A stretch of DNA of 25,720 nt from Chara braunii (GCA_003427395.1 BFEA01000502.1:156919-182638); one strand, 5' to 3'; positions 8,044 to 18,907 are shown, counted from the stretch's first letter. A program made the numbers and translations. The notes: generated by a model from the sequence alone, not told the origin.

Positions 8044-8200
8044 TTTTTTTTATTTTTTTATTTTTACAAGATCACCCCCACCAGTGTTAGTGATTCTGAT
8101 AAGAGCAGACACCACTAGCACCTGGGGAGAGGCTCCATCTATTGGTGGGGAGCATCACCTGCTGGGAAACGGGTCCAGCCTCCTATATACAGATTGAAAT
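8044..8200 (-). mobile_element. SINE-like repeat, family A, copy 1
   Basis: On the minus strand it reads ggctggacccgtttcccagc, then aggtgatgctccccaccaat, agatggagcc, gctagtggtgtctgctctta and an A-rich tail (T-rich at 8044-8066 on plus). Copy 3 at about 12390-12530 is very similar over this stretch and also ends in poly(A). Confidence 0.65.
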
Positions 8201-8843
8201 TAAAGTATATCCGAAGAACAATGTGGGAGGATCCTGCAAGCATTGATTACCCTGGAGTCCAGGGGATCGACTGAGAAGGAAGAGGAAAAAAAAGGGGGGG
8301 GGGAACCTCTTCGCCCTGAACCCGGCGCCAGATGTCTGCTGCTACACACTAGTTCCTCCCTCCCCTGTCTTTGACTCACATCTGATAATTTTTGGAGGGG
8401 TCTTCGACAAGCAACACCCGGGGGGCACCGGGGAGGCTTATCTCAGGCTCATCTGGTCCACTGGTCCAGTCTTGTTGCAATCTTGTCAAGATCTTGTCAT
8501 GTCACCCTCTTGCATCTAAGTTATGTGATAACTTTCATCAGGGCCAGGGGGTGAGGGGGGAACAGATCCGGGAAATCAAACGGGGGTCTCATCGGGAAGG
8601 TTGGATCAATGTTAGTCCAGTCATTAAAGAGGAGTCTGTAATCCCTCGGGATTTCTTTTTCTGTTTTTTTTCTCTGACACAGCGGCCCGATCCCCTGTCC
8701 ACTCAATTTTGCCATCCATCTACCCCGTTACTCGCCCAACCATTCCCTATATAACTCCGTAATTGCCCTCTTTTAGCCCGAGCCTCCTACTTATGAGCTA
8801 AACCAACTTGCTACCTGCATCTTCCCCTCTGCCGAAACACTGG
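8201..8843. other. No gene recognised between SINE A1 and the LINE stop
   Basis: Contains a G-run at about 8294-8303 and T-rich tracts at about 8655-8680. Neither frame here (8392-8754 plus, 8521-8715 minus) resembles a known domain. It is probably the LINE 3' untranslated region. Confidence 0.35.
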
Positions 8844-10522
8844 CTAGTTGGCCTTCTCTGCACCATGTCTCTTCAAACCATTCTTGCCTTGTGGAAACTT
8901 GCCCCTTCCGCCTTTCCTATACCAGTCTACTGATATTTCATTCTTCAGGAGGCCTTTGAGCATCTGTTCAGCTTGCCTTTCCGGTACTCCTTTCCCATTA
9001 AACCTCCCTTTGTTCCTGTCCCTCCAAATCACCCACATCATGCTTGCCCTCCCCACCTGTGCGACATATCCCCACCCTTTGGAGATAGATACTCCCACTG
9101 GGACCAGACCTATTAAGACCCAGCGTTTGCCTGTAAAATCCTTCCTTTCTGTGAAGTAGATCCAATACCTTTGCCACCAATCCCACCACTTCCTTGATCT
9201 TGGGCAAGCCCAGCAGAGGTGGTGTACTATTTCAAATATCCAGTTACACTGATCGCATGACTTCTTGACTCTCATTCCTCTTTCTACTAACCATCTTGCA
9301 ACTGGGATCACGAGATGAGATTGCGACCACATGAAGGAGGCTAACTTCTGAGAGGAAATAAGGGAAAGTTGTTCCCACAGTCTGGACAGGTCATCCGTTG
9401 TGGGTGAGGGGAGGTGTTCCCATCTGGAGACCAGTCTCGTAAACGTGTCTTCCTGAATTCGCAGTTCGCTCTCCAGAATGTGGCGGTTTAACTTAGATAG
9501 TCCTTCGATCTTCTTTCCCCTGTTCTCCCAGTACAATATTGTTGAGTCCATTCTTAGTTCTGCCACTGAGCAGCCCCTTGCCACCAGCAACCATGGTGGA
9601 TGTTCCCCTGTCCCTTGTATTACTCTCACCTCCTCCAGATGATTCGTACCCCTCATTATCTGTTGTCCTTCTGATCAGAGTTCCGCAACTTCTCTGTGGA
9701 TCTGGCTATACGCCTCCATCAGGGATTTGCCCGAACCATCTTCGTCCCATTTGACGAGTTGGTAGTAGCTGTTTTTCCTACCACCCTTCTCTCGGAACCA
9801 GGTTCCAGGCGGAGCTGTGTAGGTTGGGCCCAAGATCTTTTTCCAATGGGTTGGGATCGTTTCTTGGAGGTCTTGCAGTCTTACTTCTTGGGACGGTAGC
9901 TGGCGTAGCATTAGCTTCACTTCTGCTGCCGGCTTCCAACCACCCCTGAGGACATCCCATATGTCGTCCACCTTTGTGACTCCCCTCTGTATCCACTTGA
10001 TCCTAAAGTTCCCCGGGCCTGTTGCTGCTTGAAAGGTCTCACCTTCTCTGTTTGTGATGAAGTCATTGTCGAAACGTGAACCCTTTCTAGAACCTCGATT
10101 TGATTCTCTTGTTCAGGAAATGTGGGGATTGTAGGGCCAGCCAAATATCTGCAGGCCTGCTAAGTTTCCATTCTTCTGAGAGCAGGATTTTTGTTAGCTC
10201 ACACCAGTCTGAATCGGGGGGGGCATCAACAACCTTCGCTAACCATTTAGCCAGAAGAACTGTGTTCTGCGTTTCTGGGTCAATTAGATCCAAACCTCCC
10301 TTCGCTTTCGGAGTACAAAGTGTCGTCCACGTGACCTTTGAGATATAACCCTCCTCTTCCCCGACTCCGGGCTTCCAAATGAACATCCTTGCTTCAACCT
10401 TCACCTCTTTTATTGTATTCTTGGAGATTCTTTGGATACGGGCAACATACCAGAGGATCAAAAATACAGCTACAGTGACCGCCATTTCGCAGCTAAGGAA
10501 GTTGTCGAGGGAGGAAGATACT
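8844..10522 (-). pseudogene. LINE ORF2 C-terminal part (zinc-binding region)
   Basis: Reads from about 10522 to a stop at 8844. First come FLSCEMAVTVAVFLILWYVARIQ and the FIW / TPKAKGGLDLID / LLAKWLAKV block typical of the post-RT region of plant L1-like ORF2. The middle carries the WDVLRGGW phrase. The end has a zf-RVT-type zinc site, CDQC...HHLCWAC (C-x2-C-x8-H-x4-C) near 9200-9255. A TGA at 9675-9677 interrupts the frame after REVAEL, and at least one frameshift lies between 9972 and 10086. The C-terminal segment of 270 residues is otherwise open. It has lost function as part of the split LINE. Confidence 0.8.
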
Positions 10523-11299
10523 TCCTGTCCGTCAGAAAACAACTAGTTTGGTGCTGGGGCAGTTTGAGTTGCCTTGTAACGCTAGCACGGGGGGTGTAAG
10601 AACTGGCGACTTCTGTTACGAGGACTGAAAGCCTGAGCTGCGGTTTCTCGCCTGTATTGAGGGTTTGAGTTGGATTGGCAGTGGTTTCATTTGTCTCTCT
10701 GTTTTTCATAATTACCATCAAATGGTAGGTGGCGGTTCTCCTTAGAATGTCTTAGGATTCTGGGTACTTCTTGCAACTCATTATAACTTCTTTGTTGCTG
10801 TTAGATTCATGGACCTGCCGTTTTTCAATGCCAGAACGACGCTGGCCAGAGTTGGGGGGTTGCCCTGTAACCTGTCGATGGCAGAAGCGCGAGGCATGGT
10901 AGAGAGATCTGGGGATGCCTTGGGCCGGGCATTCCAAGGGAAAATTGGTTTGTTGTCGGGACAATGCTGACCGGAGTTGGGGTGAGTTGTGTTGCCGTGT
11001 AACCTAGCAGGGTGGGGGCATGAGGTCCGGGAGAGCCCGACAAGGAATTAGACAGTGTTAGAGAATTTTATAGTATTTTGTGGAGGTGTCCAGGGATCCT
11101 AAGCATTCGAAGGACTTTTCCTCTAATTGTTTTCTGGATTTTTTCTGAATTTTTTCACAAGTTCTAAGATTGCTCTTAGCCGAAGCCAGGTAATGACCCT
11201 GGCATTTTAAAATCATTTGTATAAATTTTACATGGGATGTTGGGCCCGGTTCCCAGCACGTGTTGCTCCCCACGAATAGATTGGAGCTTTTATCCCATC

Positions 11300-11327
<28 letters not shown>
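10523..11327 (+). mobile_element. ~0.8-kb A-tailed insertion in the LINE RT, with SINE A copy 2
   Basis: Separates LINE sequence SLVGRV (minus, near 11330) from VSSSLDNFLSC (minus, near 10510). Deleting it rejoins the frame. The plus-strand 3' end is family A (gatgttgggcccggttccca, gctccccac, atagattggagc at about 11235-11286) followed by about 27 A residues (11300-11326). The 5' two thirds hold three copies of an unknown module (see 10547-11045). Short similar sequences (cttcctgtcc / cttccaacc) flank it and may be a decayed target duplication. Confidence 0.6.
10547..11045 (+). repeat. Three copies of an unknown ~85-base module
   Basis: Modules begin near 10547, 10832 and 10963. They share the pattern cggagttggggtg, then gttgccctgtaacc, then gcaggg and a purine-rich end. 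Two further copies lie at 13386-13620 in another insertion of similar size and layout. Coding and tRNA origin are not evident; the function is unknown. Confidence 0.5.
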
Positions 11328-11331
<4 letters not shown>

Positions 11332-11840
11332 TCCAACCAAAGATAAGTGTGGGGCACTTCCCAAACTTTTAATTCGTTTCTTGACCTTTTCTTTCAGAAT
11401 CAGCTCCTGCGACTCTGTGCAGTCCGGCATCGCTACCTGAACCCCTAGGAATCTCTCTGTTGACTGTTCATCCACTCTTTTCATACCCCAGTCAGTTGCA
11501 ATAGTGTAGTCTTTGGGAAGCAGGTAACTGGATTTGTTCCAATTGACGGCTGCTTCTGACCATTCCTCATACCTTTGCAAGCATAACTTCATAGCCTCCA
11601 ATGAATCTGACTGGTTTACTGAAATGGCAAACAAGTCATCAGTCATCGCTTTAACTCTACACTCCCTTCCTCTGCTCAGCTGTAGGTGCTTCAACACTGG
11701 ATTAGTCTTGATATTGCACAACAACACTTCCAGTTGAAGGACGAAAGCAGCGGTGCCAGCGGGCATCCCTAGCGCAGGGATCTTGTGACGCGAATTCCTG
11801 AGAGACTGTGTCGTTACCATCAGAACATACAATGCAGACA
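11328..11840 (-). pseudogene. LINE ORF2 RT, motifs B to D (3' half start)
   Basis: Starts at the inversion point with GNDTVSQEF, then TRSLR*GCPLAPLL, the RT motif B phrase in which a Gln codon is now TAG. One base is missing just before it. The frame then runs through FVLQLEVLLCNI to motif C, AMTDDLFAIS, where MTDD replaces the usual YADD (Asp pair near 11635-11640). WNKSSYLL and FLGVQVA follow, and it breaks at the poly(A) insertion after LSLVGRV. It continues the RT domain that ends at 15270 on the other strand. Confidence 0.78.
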
Positions 11841-11842
11841 AG

Positions 11843-12196
11843 GTGGCATTCCTATTTGATAATAAGTTCTACTTCAGACTCTTTCCAGACGATGCTATGT
11901 CGAAGCTGATGGTGGAGAAACCGGATGGCATGAAGTTGAGGTACACAATTCCGCTACTGGATGCGAGAATCCCAGAAGAACACAAGCGGGTATTATCATT
12001 AACGGGCCTGGTTGCCATCCCGCTGAGGGTTTTCATAACAGGCCTGGAGGAAGAACTTGCCTGCATCCATGTGGAGCCGGGCACACCAGTACTTTGCCGA
12101 AGTCCTATCCTCGAGATGACCAGATTACCTCATCCCGCTCATGCAGATCCAAGCGTAAGCTGCCACTATGCTTCCTTACGGTACAACTTAGGCTAG
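11843..12196 (+). pseudogene. Possible LINE ORF1 remnant
   Basis: A 117-residue frame directly upstream of the LINE endonuclease start and overlapping it in another frame. The phrases FLFDNKFYFRLFP and LLDARIPEEHKRVLSLTGL weakly recall the nucleic-acid-binding N-terminal region of plant L1 ORF1 (the DUF4283 type, with LFDARIP ... LPGLP). This is pattern recognition only. It begins at the head-to-head junction with the minus-strand half, so it is 5'-truncated. It could instead be ORF2 leader. Confidence 0.4.
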
Positions 12197-12212
12197 CAAC
12201 TTGGAATGTAAA
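12188..12212 (+). pseudogene. Start of the LINE APE endonuclease
   Basis: Encodes LRLATWNV, the first strand of APE-type LINE endonucleases. Its continuation, NGLGDSGG-like sequence, appears only after the SINE insertion at about 12532. The small size reflects the interruption. Confidence 0.65.
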
Positions 12213-12531
12213 GCAACATCAGCAGTTACGAATCTCGCAAATACTATTATTATTTTGCGCACCCACCTCCGTGGGCAACCGTTCGAAAGCTGTAGAATAG
12301 GTCTCCTTTACACATGTCACAACATATCAAACATCTTCAGTCTTCTATCAGCTTCCAAATTGTCTGTGCACACAATCATTTGTAACAATGGGGACGCTGG
12401 ACCCGTTTTCCAGCAGGTGCCGCTCCCCACCAATAGATGGAGCCCTTGACGAATGCTAGTGGTGTCTGCTCTTACCAGCACCCCTCGCAATTCTGCAAGA
12501 GTTTCTTTCAAAAAAAAAAAAAAAAAAAAAC
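12213..12531 (+). mobile_element. SINE, family A, copy 3, inserted in the endonuclease
   Basis: About 320 bases ending in about 20 A residues (12511-12530). Its 3' part, from acgctggacccgttttccag to ttctgcaagagtttctttc, matches copy 1 on the minus strand. The 5' part carries cgttcgaaagc near 12281, which loosely resembles a pol III B box. Removing it joins TWNV to the following N-G-L-G-D-S-G-G-like codons. A target duplication is not clear beyond a few bases. Confidence 0.68.
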
Positions 12532-13071
12532 AAACGGTTGGGGGATTCGGGTGGGCGCAAAAAAGGGAGAAGATTGAAACAAATGGGTTCATAAGAACGG
12601 CGCGGATATCATCTTTCTACAAGAAACTAAGCTGGTAGAGGAGAAGTTGGTTCGGCTTCTTGACTGGTGGGATGCACCCCAGTTGTGGTCCCCCGCAAGG
12701 GGATCGAAAGGGGGTGTTGCAGTACTGGCCCACGAACGATTAGACGTGGAATTGGTTGACTACGACAATGACCTGTGGGGTCGCTGGAGGTGGGTGAAGT
12801 TAGGGATCGGAGACGAGGATTGGGTCTTTGCCTCAGTATATGCACCTAATGATCCTCTGGATCGTATCGAGTTTATCGAGCAACTTCCCAGGAAAATTCC
12901 CAGTTCATACCATTTGGTAGTAGCAGGGGATTGAAATATTGTTTGCGTACCAAGCCGCGATTCGGAAAGAGAGGACGGTATGACAAGGGACAGAAAAACC
13001 TTTCTGGAGTGGATATGTAAGTGGAACTTGAGAGACGTATACAAAGATGTAAATCCGATCGATCGCGTAGA
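12532..13071 (+). pseudogene. LINE APE endonuclease, middle part
   Basis: Contains DIIFLQETKL (catalytic Glu of the QET motif), SKGGVAVL, VFASVYAPND and LVVAGD*NIV (the usual GDFN). A TGA at 12933-12935 replaces the codon after GD. It continues as CVPSRDSERE and LRDVYKDVNPIDRV before the next insertion. The order and spacing fit the apurinic-endonuclease fold of L1-like ORF2, which nicks the target strand. A one-base shift is needed near 12560-12600. Confidence 0.85.
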
Positions 13072-13903
13072 AGGGAATGGGGAGGTTCTCTCTCTCGTTG
13101 GGGTTGGGGTTGTGCTCAGCGGAGGCAGCGAGAGGAGAAAAGGAAATGAGGGGAGAGGAGGATAATACATGGAAGAAGGGGAGGGGTGGAGAGAAATAAT
13201 CATCAGCATCGTCATCATTATCCATCATCTTTATGATCATCTCAGGGTACTCGTCAAATTTCATCATCAGAAAGTTCTGCTAATCACGATTCTGATATTA
13301 TCAGATCCTTGATTTCTGGTTGGCATTCTAGATTAGCTAATTTCCTAATTGAGTCTTCTTGTGCAATGGCCAGGTTGAGTTGGCGCCAGAACGACGCTAG
13401 CGGGCGCTGGGGCAGTGCCATGTAACCTGCTTATATAGGAGTTTGAGGCTTTGTATAAAGGTCTGGAACTGCCGAGGGAGGAAGGCAATCTGCAAACTTG
13501 ACTAATGGCTACAATCTGGCCGACGATGGTCGGAGCTGGGGTGGGTAGCGCTGCCCTGTAACCGAGCCAGATTGGGGTGTGAGACCGGGAAGAGGCCTGA
13601 TCGGTGCACAACACGGGCTCAATTGTGATTGGTTGTTTGGAATGGATACAGGAAATTAGGGATAGGATAGTAATTCAGTGCTGAGTAGACAATCTTTCTG
13701 ATTAGTCATCATCTAGTTCTATTTCATGACCTCAATCACCCACTCTGACATCCTATATCATCCAAAATGATCCTCAATCATCCCAAATTTTCATCAATTG
13801 TCAATCATCTATGTATTCCCATTATAACGGACGTTGGGCCCGGTCACCAGCACGTGATGCTCCCCATGAATATATTGGAGTTTTTTTTTTTTTTTTTTTT
13901 TTT
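13072..13903 (+). mobile_element. ~0.8-kb insertion in the LINE endonuclease, with SINE A copy 4
   Basis: Splits the endonuclease between NPIDRV and GYTWFEMTPNS. The right end is family A sequence (gacgttgggcccggtcacca, gctccccatgaat, tattggag at about 13837-13880) followed by about 21 T residues. The T-run, where other copies have A, is unexplained. The interior holds two copies of the unknown module (13386-13620) and TCATCA-rich stretches (13195-13265 and 13700-13830). No protein domain is visible. Confidence 0.58.
13386..13620 (+). repeat. Two copies of the unknown ~85-base module
   Basis: Modules at about 13386-13440 and 13517-13605 share gacgatggtcggagctgggg, then gctgccctgtaacc and gtgtgagaccggga with the three copies at 10547-11045. 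Confidence 0.5.
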
Positions 13904-15270
13904 CGAGTCGGGCTATACGTGGTTTGAAATGACGCCGAACAGCGCAGGTGCTTGTAGACGCCTAGACCTTTTCCTAGTTTCAAAGGAGTCCTCCAACAAC
14001 ATACTGAGAGTGGAGGAGGTTCAAGCGTCAATGCCAGACCATAAACCTGTTCTTATGGACTTGCACATTGACGTGGGCATGGACAGGGGACCGAGTTTGT
14101 TCAGATTAAACACGGACAATCTAGAGGAAGAAGGGATAGTGAACTGGGTGCAAAAGTTTTGGAATAAATGGGAAGAGGCAAAGAACTACTTTAACTCAAG
14201 GGCAGGGTGGGTAGATGCAGGTCTAAGAGTGATTTAAGAGAAGATGAACGTTTTCTCAGTAATAGGCGCATACCACAGGAATAAGGTGGAGGTGGAGTGT
14301 TGGAAGAAAGTGGAGGAAGCAGAGAGAAACATGAGAAGACACCCAATCTCAGACATGGTTTGGAACGAGGAAAAAGCAGCAAGGAAAGCGGAGAGATGGG
14401 CCTCCGTCCTGTTGGAGAAGAGGATTGCTACAGGAGACAGAATGTGCAGGGATACGTTCAGAAGGCTACAACCACACAGACACCACGTTCAAATGAAACA
14501 ATTGAAGCATCCTCATCACGAATCCCTACCTTTGGCGGAAAGGAATGATACCATGAGCAGCTACACGGCAGCATACTTCCAAGAGATCCTCAAATCGAGG
14601 TCACCGATCGTGGATGTCGACTACGATCTCACAAGGGAATCAGACATGTGGGAGCAAGTAATGGTGCGACTATTGGAAGATGACAGGCTGCTGTTCGAGG
14701 AAAGTATCTCCGTCAGCGAGCTTAGACACACCGCAAAGGTTATGGCCAAGGGGAAAGCTCCCGGTGATGACGGTTTGCCTGCTGAGTTTTACATACATGG
14801 ATACCCTAAGAGAAGACAATGCACAATTGTTAAACGAAGCCCATGAGGGAAGAAAGTTGGGGAGGTCGATGTCCAGAGGGATAATTACGTTGACGTACAA
14901 GAAAGGGGACAAAAGCGAAATCAGAAACTGGAGACCGATCTCCCTACTGAACGTAATTTATAAACTGTTGGCAAAGAACTTGGCTTTACAACTCGCTAAG
15001 CTGCTCCCAGGCCTAGTGGGGCTAGACCAGGCGACGTTCGTCAGGGGACGGTCTATTTTTGAGAATATCCTAACGACAATTGAGGCACTGGAGGTGGTAG
15101 AGAGGCAGAATCAGGACGTGGTGATCCTGATGCTAGACCTGGAAAAGGCCTACGACAAGGTCAACTGGACATTCGTGCTAACGACCCTGCGGGTAATGGG
15201 GTTTGGGGAAGGATTCTGCTAGTGGGTGAAAGTCCTGTACGCATTCTCCACGGCGGCTGTTCAAGTCAAC
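13904..15270 (+). pseudogene. LINE endonuclease end, linker and RT through motif A
   Basis: Begins SGYTWFEMTPNS, RRLDLFLVS and MPDHKPVLMD, the C-terminal endonuclease motifs including SDH-like PDHKP. A linker rich in Glu/Arg follows. RT motifs then appear: MAKGKAPGDDGLPAEF (14737-14790), LTYKKGDKSEIRNWRPISLLNVIYK, DQATFVRGRSI, and motif A LMLDLEKAYDKVNW with Asp near 15134-15160. It ends VKVLYAFSTAAVQVN at 15270. Breaks are TAA at 14235-14237, a frameshift near 14790-14800 and TAG at 15220-15222. It then meets the candidate target duplication rather than motif B, which lies on the minus strand at 11830. Confidence 0.85.
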
Positions 15271-15283
15271 GCCATGGATTTAT
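15271..15283. repeat. Candidate right target duplication of the LINE
   Basis: gccatggatttat, matching 7268-7280 in 12 of 13 bases, directly after the last recognisable LINE codon. Confidence 0.6.
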
Positions 15284-15293
15284 ATTCTGAAGT

Positions 15294-15294
<1 letters not shown>

Positions 15295-15336
<42 letters not shown>

Positions 15337-15351
15337 CCGGTTTTTTTTTTT
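15295..15351. repeat. Long T homopolymer
   Basis: 42 T residues, ccgg, then 11 more T residues. It could be the poly(A) tail of a minus-strand retroposon ending here. No recognisable element body follows to the right. Confidence 0.85.
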
Positions 15352-16587
15352 CCAGTTCCCAAGAATGGAAGGCGGGAAAGGAAAATAGAAAAACTCATTT
15401 TGATTGGCAACTCTTCAAAAGATAATAAAAAAATCTGAGTACTCAAAGGGCATTAATTGCAATCGATTACTTGATTTTTCTCTCAAAAATATACGAACCG
15501 CATGCTTCATCATGGCAACCGTCAGAGAAGGGAGTCCCATCAGGCACACAAAAGGACTCATCGTGGTGGTACGTGAGACTGCAATAGTCATGTACCACTC
15601 TGTCCTGATTAGGCATTGGTTGGATGGGGAGGAGGGGGAGGAGACGGGAGGGTTGGTGGGATGACAACACGTTCAAAAGTCAGCCTCCTTCCCATCTTGG
15701 GAAATGTCACGGTGACGTTGCCATTTTTTTTTTTAAGTCTTAAAAATTACTTTTCTTCCTTTCCGTACAGTGCCGCACAGGTCATAATAGGCCATGACTC
15801 GTGTGTTAATGGAACCGTGTTCCTGTTGCTTCGTTTTTGACGATGCGTGGTATATGGTGACATATGCGATCCCTAGATATGTAGACGATCATGCGGCTCC
15901 GCGCAGTCCGTGACAATGGAAACATCGAAAGAAGTGAATTGTCAAATGGCCGCCCGTTAATATATATGGCATACCTACTTTTAATCAGATTATGCACTAT
16001 AGCTCCGTCTCATTTTTATAAACTTTAGAGGTTGGGACATCTTCAAGGACTTCGGCCTCCTTCAAAAAAAGAAAAACAGAAGATTCGATTAATAAAACTT
16101 TTTTTTTGCTCGTGCAGAAAGGACCTCTTACATCCCGCGGTCCGACAATAATGAAAGTGCAACCCAAAGGCCGTCGGGAAGTATTCGGGTCGTGATAGTG
16201 TGAGCCATTCGTCCTTCGCCAGGTGAACGTGGACGTCTTTACGAGTTGCATGCATACGTCGCCGTCTTGTGTGTCATGTGTCCATTCGTGACGCCTCAAG
16301 TTTTCAAAGAACCGTCCTTTCGAAAAAATGGAAGTCCCGTTCATTTGGAAACGGACTATAACGCACCGTCGCACAGGGAGGGCCGAAGAAGGTACTACTT
16401 AGATGCCAAAAAAATCTGATGTGTTGGGTGCTTTCCTCTATTTCCTTCATTCGGTTGTTCGCCTGTTCTGTTTGTTGCTGTTGGCGCCTCGCCAGCTCTG
16501 TGGAGCTGCGAACTTCTGTATCGTTCCGTACTTGTCCACTTGCAACCCACCAACGTTTCGCCCTGTTCGGAGCCTTTACCATCCAGT
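15352..16587. other. No gene recognised
   Basis: About 1.2 kb in which no frame resembles a known protein and no tRNA or rRNA is seen. The left end of the Harbinger element should lie in its right part, but I could not match terminal inverted repeats. Short frames on both strands at 15806-16625 look like chance. Confidence 0.4.
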
Positions 16588-18488
16588 ATGGGTTCCATGT
16601 ATGATCCCGATGGGCTCTCGGTCACTCCTGACTGGGGATTCTCTAAGTCCCAGTATGTGGCCCCACCTGGTGCTTGCGCTTGGGTGGGAAGTCTGGGGCC
16701 AGGACTCGGAACGTCGCCTCTGAACTTGCAGCGACGAGCTGTCGATGGGTTGCTAGAATCTGGGACTGAGACCCATTACCCCTTTCATGACAACCTCACG
16801 ACACAGCACCAAGCATCCCTTGGTGTCCCTCAGGAACATCCCCATCCTTCAGCCTCTCAAGTGCCAGTGCTTCCTTCGCTCCGAGGCGTGCATGATGTCA
16901 CAACCACGTTGACAGATGTGCAGCGGTCCGCTGATGTCACAGTGACAACCGGATTGTTGTCCCCAGTTCGTCCTGTTGGTGGATTCAGGTTCGGGGTGGG
17001 CAGCGAAGATGAGAGAAGCCTGAGGGAGACGGGCGATTGCCATGGCTGATGGGCAGTCCCCTCACCTTCCACAACATGCACTGCCCAAGGCAATGGCATC
17101 TCAACCCCTATATCACCGGCCTTGCAGCCCCGCTGCATCGCTTTCTCCTGTCGCACTTGCTGACCGTCAAGGGAGTCTGAACATATCAAATGTGATGGGT
17201 TGTGGGAGTCCTCCACCTGTGGGACCGGTTGTGCGCAGCCCGCATCCACTTACTCCACCTTCGGGAGGTCACACCGATGGTGGAGGAGTGCACGGTTCGA
17301 GTTCAAATGTCAGACACTCCGATTACATTATAAGTCGTTTGGTGTGCGACTTAGAAGTGGGTGTCAATGACATAGGGGACTCGCCGGTGAACGATGGAAG
17401 TGTAAACATCGACATTGCACCTTTGTCAATGTCACCACCGACTTCATTACCAGGCGTTTCCATCGGTGGTGGTCGTGACACCCCTGCGAACAAGGATCCC
17501 AGACAACCCAGCTCTCATCATCCGCCTTCAGCGACTGTGCATCCGGCAAGGACAAGCGGTGAGGGTTGTTCCCAAGGGCAGCAAGCACGATCTTCTCCTT
17601 CTGAGAAGAACACGGACCGGTGGACAGTGGAAGAGACAGATGAGCATTGTCGTGCTCGAAATGAGGTTAAGCAGTGGATGGGCGATCAATCAGAGGCGTA
17701 CAGGCGAGGGAAGATAAAGCAAAGCTTTTGGAAAATCATTGAAGACTGTATGAAAGAAAAAAGCATCAGGGGAACAGCGGACCAGTGCAAGGGCAAGTTC
17801 CATCAAGTGTTCGATTACTACAAGAGATTGAAGGGACATGAGAGATGGTCTGGCTTGCCTAGCTACAGGGATATGAATACTAGGAGGCATAAGGAGTTCA
17901 ATGTCGATTTCGTACTTTGACGGTCATAGTACAATATAATCGATCCCGTAAAAAAAGACACAGACCCTATCAATTTGTTGAACCTGCGGAGTCTAGTGAG
18001 TACGATGACCACTGTGATGATGCCGAGGGGGCGTGCGACGAGGATGGTCATGCTGCAGCTGGCGGGGATGTCGAGACATACGTTGCCATTGATTTGGGTG
18101 GTGGAAGCCGTTGTCTTTCAGTCGGATCTTCAAAGTCAACTGCCTTTGATCCAACACTTGAGAAGTGCAAGAGAACAACCGTAAGTGCCCCCGAGACGAG
18201 TGTGCGGGCTGTCACCGGCGCCATGCGCGATCACACACAAGCGTTGACGCGTTCTGATAAGGAGTGTGCGAATGTGAGGTGGGACACACGCGTGACATCG
18301 CCCGACAATAAGCCGAGGTCCAGAGGGAGGTTATGCAGCACGACATCGCTGCACGCGAGAGAATCGGTGCTATGTACGAGGATAGAGTGGAGAAGGGGTA
18401 CTCCACAATGGCTGACGTGATCCGCAGTCTTCGTGCGTCGGAGAGACGACATGGCGGGATTGGTTATCCTTCTGACGAATCCGATTAG
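16588..18488 (+). pseudogene. PIF/Harbinger ORF1, Myb/SANT-like DNA-binding protein
   Basis: A long N-terminal part, rich in Pro, Ser and Gly, begins at ATG 16588 (MGSMYDPDG). It runs to about 17040, where a frameshift moves it into the frame of 17042-17920. At about 17610-17890 is a trihelix/Myb-like domain with conserved Trp: RWTVEETD, QSFWKIIEDCM, TADQCKGKFHQVFDYYKRLK and GHERWSGL. A second shift near 17910 leads into an acidic spacer (about 17980-18060). A third, near 18320, leads into a helical C-terminus (ARERIGAMYEDRV ... SLRASERRH) ending at TAG 18486-18488. Harbinger elements encode such a protein, which binds the element and imports the transposase. The pairing with the minus-strand transposase supports this. 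Non-functional as read. Confidence 0.68.
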
Positions 18489-18827
18489 CTCGTTGCGAGA
18501 CACATGCTGATTAAAAATAAAAATAAAAATGTCTTTATCTCCGGTTTCAGTTTTGCGGTGTCGCAGGAGCGTTGTAGTGATGTGCACTATGCTGAGTCAT
18601 TCTATTTGTTGTGTACTGTCTTGCGGCCGCCTGTTCTTTTTGTCTACGGTTGTGCTTATAACAAGTCTTCCTTATATGCACCTCGATCGTCATTTGTATA
18701 CACCGCAGCGTATTTATTTCATATTGTGCTGATGAACAGGTAAACTTTCAGGTTGATCCAGTTTGCTCGACCGGATGGTACTAGTGTCTGGTACATACGT
18801 GATCAACTCAAGAACTTTAGTGCGAAA

Positions 18828-18830
<3 letters not shown>

Positions 18831-18907
<77 letters not shown>

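Larger units (their letters stand above)
7281..15270 (-). mobile_element. Twin-primed (5'-inverted) L1-like LINE with nested insertions
   Basis: The 3' half of an L1-like ORF2 (RT motif B onward, zinc-binding C-terminus) reads on the minus strand from 11840 to 8844. The 5' half (possible ORF1 remnant, APE endonuclease, RT through motif A) reads on the plus strand from 11843 to 15270. The plus half stops at AVQVN and the minus half begins at GNDTVSQEF and then TRSLR*GCPLAP. These are consecutive stretches of one RT domain. An inverted 5' part abutting the sense 3' part is the product expected of twin priming. The candidate 13-bp duplications at 7268 and 15271 support one insertion event. Later insertions lie at about 12213-12531, 13072-13903 and 10523-11327, with more repeats in the 3' region. 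Confidence 0.65.

Noticed and set aside
8848-9159. Plus-strand frame of 103 residues
   Set aside because: Antisense of the LINE C-terminal zinc-binding region.
18052-18120. AIDLGGGS phrase resembling a nucleotide-binding motif
   Set aside because: An isolated match in the spacer of a frameshifted transposon protein, without the rest of such a domain.
18720-18760. Another hammerhead core (ctgatga near 18730)
   Set aside because: No GAAA at the right distance and no pairing stems.
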